Shown piece after piece: positions 27,467 through 37,024 of a DNA stretch of 64,000 nt; the stretch's first letter is position 1; each line of letters starts with the position of its first letter. The notes under the pieces are model-generated. The model was given only the letters and a program-made list of their open reading frames with translations. It did no database searches and was not told the origin of the DNA. The stretch comes from Endozoicomonas sp965232255 (lineage in GTDB: Bacteria; Pseudomonadota; Gammaproteobacteria; Pseudomonadales; Endozoicomonadaceae). The translations under genes and the position numbers were made by a program. The stretch is from NCBI GenBank assembly GCA_965232255.1, contig OZ246962.1:2914001-2978000 (forward strand), written 5' to 3'.

Positions 27467-27500
27467 AACATTTCTCCTGTTTTGTGACCACAGTGTCCGG

Positions 27501-28535
27501 TTATCTGGACATAAACTCAACATCGGTTTTCTGTTCCCTGAGCATCATCCCCTTGACCAGCGAGGCAATGGCATGACCTTCAAAGATAATACTGTATAAC
27601 CCATCCACCAGTGGCATATAAACTCCCAGCTCGTCGGCTTTCTGTTTTACTTGTTTGAGCGTGTTAATGCCTTCGGCCACCTGCCCTAACTGAGATTCAG
27701 CGGCCGCCAGCGAGCTGCCTTTGCCCAGGGCGTAACCAACCCGGAAGTTGCGACTCAAATCCGAGGTGCAGGTCGCCACCAAGTCCCCGACCCCGGCCAA
27801 CCCGAGAAAGGTCATGGGGTTGGCCCCAAGCGTAACGGCAAAACGACTCATCTCCGCCAGGCTGCGGGTAATCAGCATACTTTTGGTGTTCTCACCCATG
27901 CCCAGCGCAGCGCCCATGCCTGAGACGATGGCGTAGATATTCTTCAGTGCCCCGGCCAGTTCGACGCCGTACACATCGCTATTGGCATAGACGCGAAAAT
28001 AATCACAGTGCAACACCGATTGAATCACCTGGCACAGCTGCTCGTCTTCGCTGGCGATCACGGTGGCTGTCACAGCTTTGGCGACAATTTCCCGCGCCAG
28101 GTTGGGCCCGCTGAGCACACCGATGCGCGCGTTATCCAGTTCCTCGCTGAGAATTTCACTCATCAGGTCAAAGGTGATCGGCTCAATGCCTTTGGTGGTG
28201 CTGATGACAATCTTGTTGCAGAGCAATGCTCCAGTCTTGCGCACCACTTCCCGGAATGACTGGCTGGGTATAGCGATCAGGACGATATCGGCATCGGCGA
28301 CTACTGTCGTTAGATCAGAGTCAGCCGTGATGGCGGGGTGAATGACAAACTCGGGCAGATAGCGGGCGTTGATGTGGTCCTCATTGATACTGCGTGCCTG
28401 CTCAGGATCACGCATCCAGAGCTTGACGCGGTGCCCATTGGTGGCAGAGATATCAGCCAGTGCTGTCCCGAAACTGCCGCCACCGAGTACTGCGATGGTG
28501 TATTTATTGGTGCTGCCTTCAGGGCTGTCTAACAT
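27501..28535 (-). CDS. gpsA: GpsA, glycerol-3-phosphate dehydrogenase [NAD(P)+]
   Basis: 344 residues from ATG 28535, with AGGA 9-12 bases upstream. The N-terminal Rossmann motif GGGSFGTALA (about residues 18-27) binds NAD(P)H. The catalytic Lys is in ELAGALKNIYAI and the substrate-binding region is in GLAGVGDLVATC. The enzyme reduces dihydroxyacetone phosphate to sn-glycerol-3-phosphate, the start of phospholipid synthesis. It is the first gene of a cluster with the DUF4389 gene and sixA, and is divergent from fabA. Confidence 0.97.
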   Translation of the reverse strand: MLDSPEGSTNKYTIAVLGGGSFGTALADISATNGHRVKLWMRDPEQARSINEDHINARYLPEFVIHPAITADSDLTTVVADADIVLIAIPSQSFREVVRKTGALLCNKIVISTTKGIEPITFDLMSEILSEELDNARIGVLSGPNLAREIVAKAVTATVIASEDEQLCQVIQSVLHCDYFRVYANSDVYGVELAGALKNIYAIVSGMGAALGMGENTKSMLITRSLAEMSRFAVTLGANPMTFLGLAGVGDLVATCTSDLSRNFRVGYALGKGSSLAAAESQLGQVAEGINTLKQVKQKADELGVYMPLVDGLYSIIFEGHAIASLVKGMMLREQKTDVEFMSR

Positions 28536-29053
28536 ATTGTTAATCCTGATTATCACTGCAAAGCTGGCAAGATCAGCGCACAGCTTTTGGACAAAGACTT
28601 ATTGAACCACCCAATGGTGCAGTTGCACAGGGGAGATTATCTTTGTTCACCAAGGCTTGGCTGGCAAGCGTGACGACCGATCTTCCTCTTCCTGGCTGAC
28701 AGGTGCAGCTCGGCCCGTCTGGACTTCCTGACAATGCTTCCCTGATAATGGCCGCCAGCATGGTTTCTGACGTTAATCAGACAACCTCTTGAGCATCAGT
28801 GTCTGGGCAATCAGGCCAGTGTTTATGCATCTCTGGCCTCATGTTGTCTTTTTGTTACAAATTGGCGAACGATACTATGACAGACACAAAGCAATGGTAT
28901 AGTTCACCCCGGAACCATAGTAGTGGATTTATTCGAACTGTCAGGGTCATAAATGGGTTTCAGCTCATGGCAACAGGCCATCGGATTATTCTCGATCGGC
29001 GACCGGACGCAACCATAGCACTGATGCAGCACCTTCCAGGAACAAGGAAACCA
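28536..29053. other. 518-bp divergent intergenic region between gpsA and fabA
   Basis: No gene. An open frame continues upstream of fabA to 28799, but it lacks any conserved sequence. The region must hold the promoters of both lipid genes; I could not identify a convincing FadR or FabR operator. Confidence 0.5.
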
Positions 29054-29590
29054 ATGAATCAATTGTTTAATCCAGAATTCAAACAGGCAGCCTTTAGCAA
29101 AGAAGATCTGTTACGTTGCTCCCAAGGCAAAATGTTTGGTCCAGAAAACGCGCAGTTGCCTGCCCCCAATATGCTGATGCTCGATCGCATTGTACACATC
29201 TCCGAGCAAGGTGGAGCCTTCGGTAAGGGCGAGATCATTGCCGAGCTTGATATCGATCCTGATCTCTGGTTCTTCCAATGTCACTTTCTGGGCGATCCGG
29301 TAATGCCTGGCTGTCTCGGGCTGGATGCCATGTGGCAGTTAGTCGGCTTCTATCTGGGTTGGATGGGTAATCCCGGCCGCGGACGTGCCCTGGGCAGTGG
29401 CGACGTTAAATTTACCGGTCAGATTCTGCCCACACACAAAAAAGTAACCTATCGTATCGACATCAAACGCATCATCTCCCGGAAGCTGGTGCTTGGCATC
29501 GCCAACGGAACAGTCATCGTGGACGGTCGAGAAATATACACAGCGGAAGGGCTGCGGGTCGGCCTTTTCCAGAATACGGACTCTTTCTGA
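29054..29590 (+). CDS. fabA: FabA, 3-hydroxydecanoyl-ACP dehydratase/isomerase
   Basis: 178 residues from ATG 29054 with AAGGAA upstream. The hot-dog fold dehydratase motif WFFQCHFLGDPVMPGCLGLD carries the catalytic His, and the conserved Asp is in LGLDAMWQL. FabA dehydrates 3-hydroxydecanoyl-ACP and isomerises trans-2 to cis-3-decenoyl-ACP, the committed step of anaerobic unsaturated fatty-acid synthesis. A reading frame extending to 28799 is rejected because the family starts here. It is followed 30 bases later by fabB, forming the fabAB operon. Confidence 0.97.
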   Translation: MNQLFNPEFKQAAFSKEDLLRCSQGKMFGPENAQLPAPNMLMLDRIVHISEQGGAFGKGEIIAELDIDPDLWFFQCHFLGDPVMPGCLGLDAMWQLVGFYLGWMGNPGRGRALGSGDVKFTGQILPTHKKVTYRIDIKRIISRKLVLGIANGTVIVDGREIYTAEGLRVGLFQNTDSF

Positions 29591-29620
29591 CTTAAACAGA
29601 CTATTTTCAGGTTGACATCA

Positions 29621-30838
29621 ATGAAACGCGTTGTAGTTACAGGGATTGGCATCACCTCCTGTCTGGGAATCACCCCGGAAGAGGTGGCCAGCAGCCTCAA
29701 AGCGGGGCGCTCGGGCATTCGTTTCAACGAAAGCTATCAAGCCCACGGTTTCCGCAGCCAGGTATCTGGCTCAGTAAACATCGATTTTGAACAGTTTGTA
29801 GACCGCAAGACTCTGCGCTTCATGGGCAACGCCGCTGCTTATGCCTACATTGCCATGCAGCAGGCTATTGAAGATGCCGGCCTGACGCCTGAACAGGTAT
29901 CCCACCCACGCACGGGCCTGATTGCCGCCTCCGGAGGCGCCTCCTCGGAGAACATCGTTGAATCCGCAGATATCATGCGGGAAAAAGGCGTCAAGCGCGT
30001 CGGTCCTTACCGGGTTACGCGCACCATGGGAAGCACAGTTTCTGCTTGTCTGGCCACCCCGTTCAAAATCCAGGGCGTTAACTACTCCATTACCTCAGCC
30101 TGCGCCACCAGTGCTCACTGTATTGGTAATGCGGTGGAACAGATTCAGCTGGGCAAGCAAGACATCGTGTTTGCCGGCGGCGGTGAAGAAGAGCACTGGA
30201 CCCAAACCGGTCTGTTTGATGCCATGGGCGCTCTGAGTACCAAATACAACGACACTCCGGAACAGGCCTCCAGGGCTTATGACGCTAACCGGGATGGTTT
30301 TGTCATTGCCGGCGGTGGCGGTATGGTTGTGGTTGAAGAGCTGGAACACGCCAAAGCCCGGGGCGCGACGATCTATGCCGAAATCACCGGCTATGGTGCT
30401 ACTTCGGATGGTTACGATATGGTTGCCCCGTCCGGGGAAGGCGCAGCACGCTGCATGCGTATGGCGATGGCCACTACCGGTGGCCCGATTGATTACATCA
30501 ATACCCACGGCACCAGCACGCCGGTGGGCGATGTGGCTGAACTGAAAGCCTTGATCAATGTCTTCGGCGACCAGATGCCGCTGATCAGCTCCACTAAGTC
30601 CCTCTCCGGTCACTCACTGGGCGCCGCTGGCGTTCATGAAGCGATCTACTGCCTGTTAATGATGAAGCACAACTTTATCGCCGCTTCCGCCAACGTCCAT
30701 ACTCTGGATGAAGCCGCAGTAAACCTGCCCATCCTAACTGGCAGTGCCCGCGAACAGACCCTGAATCGGATTATGTCCAACAGCTTTGGTTTTGGCGGCA
30801 CCAATGCTTGCCTGGTGTTTGACCGCTACCAAGACTGA
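29621..30838 (+). CDS. fabB: FabB, 3-oxoacyl-ACP synthase I
   Basis: 405 residues from ATG 29621 (E. coli FabB has 406). The nucleophile Cys is in SITSACATSAHC (about residue 163), the two histidines are in NTHGTSTPVGD and KSLSGHSLGAAG, and the glycine-rich C-terminal loop is NSFGFGGTNAC. FabB elongates unsaturated acyl chains after FabA and is essential for unsaturated fatty acids. It is co-transcribed with fabA and ends in an 11-bp-stem hairpin. Confidence 0.97.
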   Translation: MKRVVVTGIGITSCLGITPEEVASSLKAGRSGIRFNESYQAHGFRSQVSGSVNIDFEQFVDRKTLRFMGNAAAYAYIAMQQAIEDAGLTPEQVSHPRTGLIAASGGASSENIVESADIMREKGVKRVGPYRVTRTMGSTVSACLATPFKIQGVNYSITSACATSAHCIGNAVEQIQLGKQDIVFAGGGEEEHWTQTGLFDAMGALSTKYNDTPEQASRAYDANRDGFVIAGGGGMVVVEELEHAKARGATIYAEITGYGATSDGYDMVAPSGEGAARCMRMAMATTGGPIDYINTHGTSTPVGDVAELKALINVFGDQMPLISSTKSLSGHSLGAAGVHEAIYCLLMMKHNFIAASANVHTLDEAAVNLPILTGSAREQTLNRIMSNSFGFGGTNACLVFDRYQD

Positions 30839-30849
30839 ACCCGCTAACC

Positions 30850-30875
30850 CTGAGTCGACCACTGGGTCGGCTCAG
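30850..30875 (+). terminator. Hairpin after fabB
   Basis: CTGAGTCGACC pairs with GGTCGGCTCAG (11 pairs, one G-U) around the loop ACTG, 11 bases after the fabB stop. Only a weak T-run (GATTTC) follows. Confidence 0.65.
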
Positions 30876-31064
30876 TGATTTCACTCTGTGCTGCCCTCGC
30901 ATCCTCTCGCAGCCAAACTCTCTCATTCAAAGTCAGTCAGATAACGAAAATGACACTGATTTGCTCGTTACTTGCGTTGCCCAGATCATTCGACAGACAC
31001 ATTTTGTAACAAAGTAAGAGCAGAGAAAACACAAAACAATAACACCAATTAAAAAACCCATGCC

Positions 31065-31106
31065 TTGATGCACATCAATAAATTCATGGTCAGTTTTCTG
31101 TAAAGT
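31065..31106 (+). promoter_or_regulatory. FNR/Anr-type box and -10 element upstream of sdaC
   Basis: TTGATGCACATCAA (31065-31078) matches the FNR consensus TTGAT-N4-ATCAA perfectly. A TAAAGT hexamer at 31101-31106 could serve as the -10, predicting a start near 31113. The box would then be centred at -41.5, the standard class II activating position. This suggests induction of serine uptake under low oxygen. Confidence 0.7.
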
Positions 31107-31144
31107 CGCGCCAACTTACATTCAACCAAAACAGATAACATCAA

Positions 31145-32410
31145 ATGACACAAACAATCACTCAGACGTCTCCTGTCGTTAAAAACACCTCCTGGACAAA
31201 ACGCGATACCGAATGGATGCTTACGCTGTTCGGCACAGCAATCGGTGCCGGTGTGCTCTTTTTGCCGATTAATGCCGGGCTCGGTGGTATCTGGCCACTG
31301 ATTCTGATGACCATTCTCATTGGCCCTATGACTTTTCTGGCACATCGGGGCCTAAATCGTCTATGCCTGTCGTCTAAAAACCCGGACGCGAATATCACTG
31401 AAACCGTTACCGAGCACTTTGGCCAGAAGGCAGGCAGCCTGATCACCTTCGGTTATTTCGCTTCTATTTACCCGATTTTGCTGATCTACGGCATCGGCAT
31501 TACTAATACCGTCAGCTCCCTGATGGTGAACCAACTGGGTATGGATCAACCAAACCGGGCTGTCCTCAGTTTTGTCCTGGTAGCTGCCATGGTCAGCGTT
31601 ATGATTGCCGGACAGAAAATCGTACTGAAAGTGACCAACGCCATTGTTTACCCGCTGATTGCCGTATTATTGGGCACTTCGCTTTACCTGATCCCACAGT
31701 GGAACACGGCTCAGTTTGAAGCATCGGTCTCTGCCGGCGACTTCCTGAAAACCGTCTTTTTAACCATCCCGGTACTGGTATTTGCCTTTAACCACTCACC
31801 TGCAATCTCCTCGTTCGCCAGCACCTATCGCAAAGAGTTGGGTGATAATGCCGAACCCCAAACCAGCAAAACCCTGATGCGCACCACCATGATGCTGGTT
31901 GGTTTCACCATGTTCTTTGTCTACAGCTGTGTACTGACGCTGTCGCCTGCTGAACTGCTGGCAGCCAAAGCAGCCAACCTGCCTATTCTGTCCATCTTTG
32001 CGGAGCGTACTGACAACCAAATCTTTGCGTGGCTGGCACAAGTGGTTGCCATCGTGGCTATTTCCTCTTCTTTCTTTGGTCACTACATGGGCACCCGCGA
32101 AGGCTTGCAGGGATTGATCGTCAATCGTGCCAAAGCTGCCGGCAAGCCAGTGAATCTGCAAGCCGTTGACAAGGGCATTATTGTCTTCATCACATTGACC
32201 GTCTGGGCTGTTGCCTACGCCAACGTCAGCGTTATGGGCATGATTGAATCCCTGGTGGCGCCGATTCTCGCAGTTATCCTGTTCCTGCTGCCGGTCTACG
32301 CCACGCGCACCGTACCGTCCATGCACCAGTACCGCAGCAAGGCTGACATCTTCACTGTTGTGATGGGTCTGATCGCCATTACCGGCTTTATCACCTCTCA
32401 GCTGATCTGA
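31145..32410 (+). CDS. sdaC: SdaC-like serine/threonine:H+ symporter (HAAAP family)
   Basis: 421 residues with about eleven membrane helices. The first helix has the TLFGTAIGAGVLFLPINAG signature of the hydroxy/aromatic amino-acid permease family, closest in layout to E. coli SdaC. It imports L-serine with protons across the inner membrane. The next gene encodes L-serine ammonia-lyase, so uptake and breakdown are linked, as in E. coli sdaCB. A perfect FNR box is centred about 73 bases upstream of the ATG. Threonine transport cannot be excluded. Confidence 0.88.
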   Translation: MTQTITQTSPVVKNTSWTKRDTEWMLTLFGTAIGAGVLFLPINAGLGGIWPLILMTILIGPMTFLAHRGLNRLCLSSKNPDANITETVTEHFGQKAGSLITFGYFASIYPILLIYGIGITNTVSSLMVNQLGMDQPNRAVLSFVLVAAMVSVMIAGQKIVLKVTNAIVYPLIAVLLGTSLYLIPQWNTAQFEASVSAGDFLKTVFLTIPVLVFAFNHSPAISSFASTYRKELGDNAEPQTSKTLMRTTMMLVGFTMFFVYSCVLTLSPAELLAAKAANLPILSIFAERTDNQIFAWLAQVVAIVAISSSFFGHYMGTREGLQGLIVNRAKAAGKPVNLQAVDKGIIVFITLTVWAVAYANVSVMGMIESLVAPILAVILFLLPVYATRTVPSMHQYRSKADIFTVVMGLIAITGFITSQLI

Positions 32411-32454
32411 TGGCACAACTCATATAAAAACGCGTATAAAATAGCGACAAACCG

Positions 32455-32473
32455 GGAGTACCAATGGTGCTCC
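32455..32473 (+). terminator. Hairpin between sdaC and sdaA
   Basis: GGAGTACC and GGTGCTCC form an 8-pair stem (one G-U) with a three-base loop. No T-run follows, so it may attenuate rather than stop transcription into sdaA. Confidence 0.4.
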
Positions 32474-32617
32474 TGTACTATCAGCCTTCAAAAAATAACG
32501 GCACAATAGTGCAGCGATTACACACAGCGATGGACCAACGGCCTAACGGCCCACAGAACCGCGCCAGACATCACGCAATAGCAGCCGTTTTCAACTTTTT
32601 ACCGAGCCAAAATAACT

Positions 32618-34030
32618 ATGCTCAGCATTTTTGATATCTTCAAAACGGGCATCGGCCCATCCAGTTCCCACACCGTCGGGCCAATGTGGGCAGGCCACCG
32701 TTTTCTGAATGAGCTGGAACAAAAAGGAATCCTGTCAAGCATCGCCTCGGTACGTGTGGGTTTATATGGCTCATTGGCTCTGACCGGCGTCGGTCACGGC
32801 ACCGACAAGGCAACACTGTTAGGGCTGGCGGGTTATCGCCCGGACACCATCAATCCCGACGAAGCTGACCAGATTTTTGCCGACATCAAAACCGGCAAAG
32901 TGCTTAACCTCGCCGGTAAACATCCGGTAACTTTTGATTACGATGATCACCTGGTGTTTCATAACGGTGAAACGCTACCGGAACATCCCAACGGTATGCG
33001 TATTTTCGCTGCAGACAACAATGGCATTGTCGTTTACTACAAATCTTACCTATCGGTTGGGGGTGGTTTTGTCGTCTGTGCTGACGAGTTCAACCAGATG
33101 CAAAACGCGGGCGCTACAGCGACGGCCGGAGAAGAGTCTGTACCCTACCCGTTCAAAAGTGCTGCTGAGCTGCTGACATTGTGTCACCAACACAATATGA
33201 CCATTGCCCAATTGACCATCGCCAACGAAGTGGCTCGCCACGACGGTGATCTGGCACTGGTCAACAGCAAAATTGATGCTATCTGGGACGTGATGAATGC
33301 CTGCATTGAGCGTGGACTGCGTATGGCAGGCACGCTGCCCGTCAGTGGCCTGCAGCGTCGGGCACCTGACTTGTACCAGAAACTGACTGAAAACTCCGAC
33401 AGCAGCTTGCTCGACCACTTTGCCATCATGGACTGGGTAACCCTGTTTGCCATGGCGGTTAACGAAGAAAATGCCTGCGGTGGCCGTGTCGTTACTGCGC
33501 CAACCAACGGCGCTGCCGGTGTTATTCCGGCGACACTGGCTTACTACAGTCGCTACATCGCCACCAATAATCAGCAGGGTATTCGGGATTTTCTCGCCAC
33601 GGCGGCCGCTATTGGTGCGCTGATTAAAATGAATGCATCCATCTCTGGCGCTGAAGCAGGCTGTCAGGCTGAAGTCGGCTCTGCCTGCTCCATGGCGGCA
33701 GCGGGTCTGGCGGCAGTTCAGGGTGCGTCTATGGAGCAGGTGGAAAATGCTGCGGAAATCGGTATGGAACACCACCTGGGCATGACCTGTGATCCCATCG
33801 CCGGACTGGTGCAGATTCCTTGCATTGAACGTAACGGCATGGCAGCCATTAAAGCCATTACCGCTGCCCGCCTGGCCATTCGTGGCGACGGCAGTCATGC
33901 GGTCTCCCTGGACAGTTGCATTGAAACCATGTACCGAACTGGTCTGGATCTGCAGGCGAAATATCGGGAAACATCCCTCGGTGGGCTGGCCGTGTACGCC
34001 AAGGCACAGCCAATCAAAATGGTATTGTGA
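32618..34030 (+). CDS. sdaA: L-serine ammonia-lyase, [4Fe-4S] type (SdaA/SdaB)
   Basis: 470 residues. It deaminates L-serine to pyruvate and ammonia with an oxygen-labile [4Fe-4S] cluster. The N-terminal KTGIGPSSSHTVGPM motif and the C-terminal cysteines in GAEAGCQAEVGSACS and GMTCDPIAGLVQIPC are those expected of the single-chain bacterial enzyme; three of them ligate the cluster. SdaA and SdaB (and TdcG) cannot be told apart by eye. Context with sdaC suggests a catabolic serine pair. The oxygen-sensitive cluster fits regulation by FNR upstream of sdaC. Confidence 0.93.
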   Translation: MLSIFDIFKTGIGPSSSHTVGPMWAGHRFLNELEQKGILSSIASVRVGLYGSLALTGVGHGTDKATLLGLAGYRPDTINPDEADQIFADIKTGKVLNLAGKHPVTFDYDDHLVFHNGETLPEHPNGMRIFAADNNGIVVYYKSYLSVGGGFVVCADEFNQMQNAGATATAGEESVPYPFKSAAELLTLCHQHNMTIAQLTIANEVARHDGDLALVNSKIDAIWDVMNACIERGLRMAGTLPVSGLQRRAPDLYQKLTENSDSSLLDHFAIMDWVTLFAMAVNEENACGGRVVTAPTNGAAGVIPATLAYYSRYIATNNQQGIRDFLATAAAIGALIKMNASISGAEAGCQAEVGSACSMAAAGLAAVQGASMEQVENAAEIGMEHHLGMTCDPIAGLVQIPCIERNGMAAIKAITAARLAIRGDGSHAVSLDSCIETMYRTGLDLQAKYRETSLGGLAVYAKAQPIKMVL

Positions 34031-34161
34031 TTGAGCAGCAAACCGGCATGTCTGGAGCTGATAACCACAGCTCCGGACAGATTCTTGTTGCTATCGGCTG
34101 TTGCCTCCGGCTGCAATTGGGCTACAGTTGACCGCTGGTGGTCCCAGAAGGTAACAAGGCG

Positions 34162-35589
34162 ATGTTTTCAGCGACTCGGACGGCTTACACTTTTAACGGC
34201 ATGCAACCTTGGCCAGAATCCCTGCAACAATCCGCCAATCTCGCTCCCACTTTCCCCGCCAATCCTCAAATGGCTCGCTCTGCGCGGCGCTCATCAGTAA
34301 ACTGGCAGCAACGGTGCGTACGCCCGCTGTCAGCAACTCCAGGAGAGCCGCGTTCAGGAGAGTCGCATGCAAGAGAGTCGCATGCAAGAGAGCCGCGCAA
34401 CCAGCAGCGCTTATCTGCGGTTGGTCGCAACCAGGCGAATAATAGAAGATGGCTTCGTCGTCCGCTGGCCAGTCGTGGGAGCCGGACGACAACACCAGGT
34501 CACCGCCCTGCTGTTCAACACCGTGAATCATATCGTCAACGCCCTGCTCTACAAACTCAAGCGGCTTACTCGTGTACCAGTACGCAGATTAGACTAGCGT
34601 CCCTGCAACTGGATTCCAATCCCCGAGTTCGCCAACGGCAACATCCATCTGTGGTTGACCGCGAGCAGGGCAACCGAGCGCTTCGGCCGCCGTCATTCAA
34701 GAGCAGAAACCAGACGACAACACCGGGCCACCACCCTGTTGATCAACGCCGTCCACCGTATCATCCATGCCCTCCTCTCCCAGCGTATCCGCTGCCGACT
34801 TATTACGATTCTGCGGAAGTGCTGGTGCAATCACTGCTGCGGCGCAAAAACAAACATATAACGGGCGAAATACTGTATGTCACCCCCCATGGTGCTAACT
34901 GTCTGGGCTTTTTCCCATTGCCCGACTGCCCACAAATACCAATCAAGTTCTGTTTTCGACTGAACAGGGCGCATCGCTCTTTTTTAACCAGACGGGGGGC
35001 TCGTGAGTATTACATTGAAGGGCAGTTACAACTGAACCTCACGAAGCTACGTCGATATATTTTTCATCACCCGCCTGGGAGCTTTTTGAGTCTTGATGGT
35101 CAGACCGCTCAGCTCAGTGAAATTCCCATTAGCGTGGAGAGTTCCGCCATCAGGCATAAAGCTACCAACGTTACCGTACTGACCAGGGAGCTTACAGAGA
35201 TTGTCGGTTATTTGAATTCTCTGGGTAGAACCATCGTCGAAGGCGAAGTATTGTTCTGGGCTAAAAACACTAGCTGTCGAGCAGTACACAAGTTCGAGGA
35301 CAAGAATCGTTATATCAAGTTTTTATTTGATATTCCCAAACCACAAAGAGGGCTGAGTATTGTCGAGTTGCAGCACTCGTTTACCACCGTCCGTTGCCGG
35401 CTGTCTTTTGATAAAAAAGGGTTGACAAGGTATGTCGCCGAAACTGGCCTTGGTGGTTTCAGGAGCAGTCGCGTCAACAAAAAAGCCATCATTGCCATCC
35501 GTGGCAAAGATGTCCAGTTGGTTGTCATTGACAGTGAAACATCCAGCCCGGTGAGCAGCAGGACGTCCAGCCCAGAGTTGTCAGCGTGA
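34162..35589 (+). CDS. Unknown protein: disordered Arg/Pro-rich N-terminus, duplicated C-terminal domain
   Basis: 475 residues from ATG 34162; an in-frame GTG lies at 34138. The first ~220 residues are Arg, Pro, Gln and Ser-rich and likely disordered, with a tandem 15-bp repeat and a longer imperfect duplication (TTTPGHRP / TTTPGHHP). The C-terminal ~250 residues look folded and contain two related halves: TGEILYVTPHG...IPIKFCFRLN...LQLNLTKLRRY and EGEVLFWAKNT...RYIKFLFDIP...CRLSFDKKGLTRY. I do not recognise the domain. No signal peptide. It could be an effector or nucleic-acid-binding protein; unproven. Frame +2 of the N-terminal region also stays open for long stretches, so a past frameshift there is possible. 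Confidence 0.55.
   Translation: MFSATRTAYTFNGMQPWPESLQQSANLAPTFPANPQMARSARRSSVNWQQRCVRPLSATPGEPRSGESHARESHAREPRNQQRLSAVGRNQANNRRWLRRPLASRGSRTTTPGHRPAVQHRESYRQRPALQTQAAYSCTSTQIRLASLQLDSNPRVRQRQHPSVVDREQGNRALRPPSFKSRNQTTTPGHHPVDQRRPPYHPCPPLPAYPLPTYYDSAEVLVQSLLRRKNKHITGEILYVTPHGANCLGFFPLPDCPQIPIKFCFRLNRAHRSFLTRRGAREYYIEGQLQLNLTKLRRYIFHHPPGSFLSLDGQTAQLSEIPISVESSAIRHKATNVTVLTRELTEIVGYLNSLGRTIVEGEVLFWAKNTSCRAVHKFEDKNRYIKFLFDIPKPQRGLSIVELQHSFTTVRCRLSFDKKGLTRYVAETGLGGFRSSRVNKKAIIAIRGKDVQLVVIDSETSSPVSSRTSSPELSA
34340..34399 (+). repeat. Four tandem 15-bp coding repeats
   Basis: Units start at 34340, 34355, 34370 and 34385, each close to CAAGAGAGTCGCATG. In frame they encode an Arg/Glu/Ser/His-rich pentapeptide (GESHA, RESHA, REPRN). 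Copy number could vary by slippage without breaking the frame. Confidence 0.75.
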
Positions 35590-35621
35590 AACCAGCACAG
35601 ATGTCAAAACGTACCTGAGCC

Positions 35622-37013
35622 TTATCGCTCGATCTGCCAGGTGGTTCCCTCCCGGCTGTCTTGCAAGATAATCCCTTGCGCCGCCAACTCATTGCGGATG
35701 CGATCAGCGGCGGCAAAGTCACGATTCTTTTTCGCCGTCACCCGCTGTTCGATCATTGATGCAATCCAGGCTTCGTCAACATCGGCACCGGATTGCAAAA
35801 ACGACTCTGGACGACGTTGCAAAATGCCCAGAATGCCACCCAGTTTAACCAACAGTGCCGCCAGCGGCAGAGCGACAGCCTCGTCCTGACTGCGTACGGT
35901 ATTCAGATGGCGCACCAGCTCAAACAATACCGCCAGGGCTTCAGGCGTATTGAAGTCGTCGTCCATTACCCGGAAAAAGCGCTGCTCGTACTCGCTGCCT
36001 GCCAGCGGCACAACACCGGAAAGGTCCAACCCCTTCAGCGCCGTGTAGAGCCGCTCAAGACGCACACCCGCTTCTTTCAGGCTGTCTTCGGAGTAATTGA
36101 TCGGGCTGCGGTAGTGACTGGAGATCATAAAGTAGCGCACTACTTCATTGTCGTACTGTTCCAGCACCTCACGAATGGTGAAGAAATTGCCCAGGCTCTT
36201 GGACATCTTGATGTTATCAACCCGGATCGCTCCGGAGTGCATCCAGGTATTGACAAAGTGCTCACCATTGCACGCTTCGCTCTGGGCAATCTCATTCTCA
36301 TGGTGTGGGAAGATCAGATCCGAACCGCCACCATGAATGTCAAAGGTATCGCCCAGACAGGTTTTGCCCATGGCCGAGCACTCAATGTGCCAGCCTGGGC
36401 GACCCTCACCCCAGGGTGAAGGCCAGCTTGGTTCGCCAGGTTTAACGGCTTTCCACAGCACAAAGTCCAGCGGATCTTCCTTCTGCTCCTCTACCTCAAT
36501 GCGGGCGCCGGCCTCCAATTCCGCCAACACCTTGCCGGAGAGGCTGCCGTAATCAGCAAAGCGGTGTACGCGGTAATAGACATCACCATTACCCGGCGCA
36601 TAGGCATAACCCTTGTCGATCAGGCGCTCGATCATGGTCACCATGTGCGGTATAAACTCGGTGGCCTTTGGCTCCTGATCCGGCGGCAGGTTGCCCAGGC
36701 GCCGAAAATCCTCCTGCATGGCAGCCACCATGCGTTCAGTCAGTGCCAAAAAATCCTCATTATTTTCCGCAGCTCGCCGGATGATCTTGTCATCCACATC
36801 GGTGATATTACGAACATAGGTGAGATCGTAGCCCCGCGCACGCAGATAACGGGCTACCATATCGAATGCCGTTACCGTCCGCGCATGGCCAATATGACAG
36901 TAGTCGTACACTGTCATACCGCAGACGTACATGCGCACATGGTTGCCATCCAGGGGCGTAAACGGCTCTTTTTTACGAGTCAGGCTGTTATAAATCTGCA
37001 ACACTTTATCCAT
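35622..37013 (-). CDS. cysS: CysS, cysteinyl-tRNA synthetase
   Basis: 463 residues (E. coli 461). Class I synthetase with the HIGH motif in YDYCHIGHARTVTAF (about residue 40) and KMSKS in VDNIKMSKSLGNF (about 268). The zinc-binding Cys/His set includes VCGMTVYD, HIECSAMG and HHENEIAQSE. It charges tRNA-Cys in the cytoplasm. It lies 11 bases downstream of glnS, so the two synthetases form an operon. Confidence 0.97.
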   Translation of the reverse strand: MDKVLQIYNSLTRKKEPFTPLDGNHVRMYVCGMTVYDYCHIGHARTVTAFDMVARYLRARGYDLTYVRNITDVDDKIIRRAAENNEDFLALTERMVAAMQEDFRRLGNLPPDQEPKATEFIPHMVTMIERLIDKGYAYAPGNGDVYYRVHRFADYGSLSGKVLAELEAGARIEVEEQKEDPLDFVLWKAVKPGEPSWPSPWGEGRPGWHIECSAMGKTCLGDTFDIHGGGSDLIFPHHENEIAQSEACNGEHFVNTWMHSGAIRVDNIKMSKSLGNFFTIREVLEQYDNEVVRYFMISSHYRSPINYSEDSLKEAGVRLERLYTALKGLDLSGVVPLAGSEYEQRFFRVMDDDFNTPEALAVLFELVRHLNTVRSQDEAVALPLAALLVKLGGILGILQRRPESFLQSGADVDEAWIASMIEQRVTAKKNRDFAAADRIRNELAAQGIILQDSREGTTWQIER

Positions 37014-37024
37014 CCTGTCGTTAT

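Noticed and set aside
28799..29053. N-terminal extension of FabA
   Set aside because: The extra 85 codons have no family counterpart, and a good Shine-Dalgarno precedes the internal ATG at 29054.
34193..34531. 112-codon minus-strand frame opposite the repetitive N-terminus
   Set aside because: Low-complexity repeat DNA keeps several frames open; nothing supports coding on this strand.
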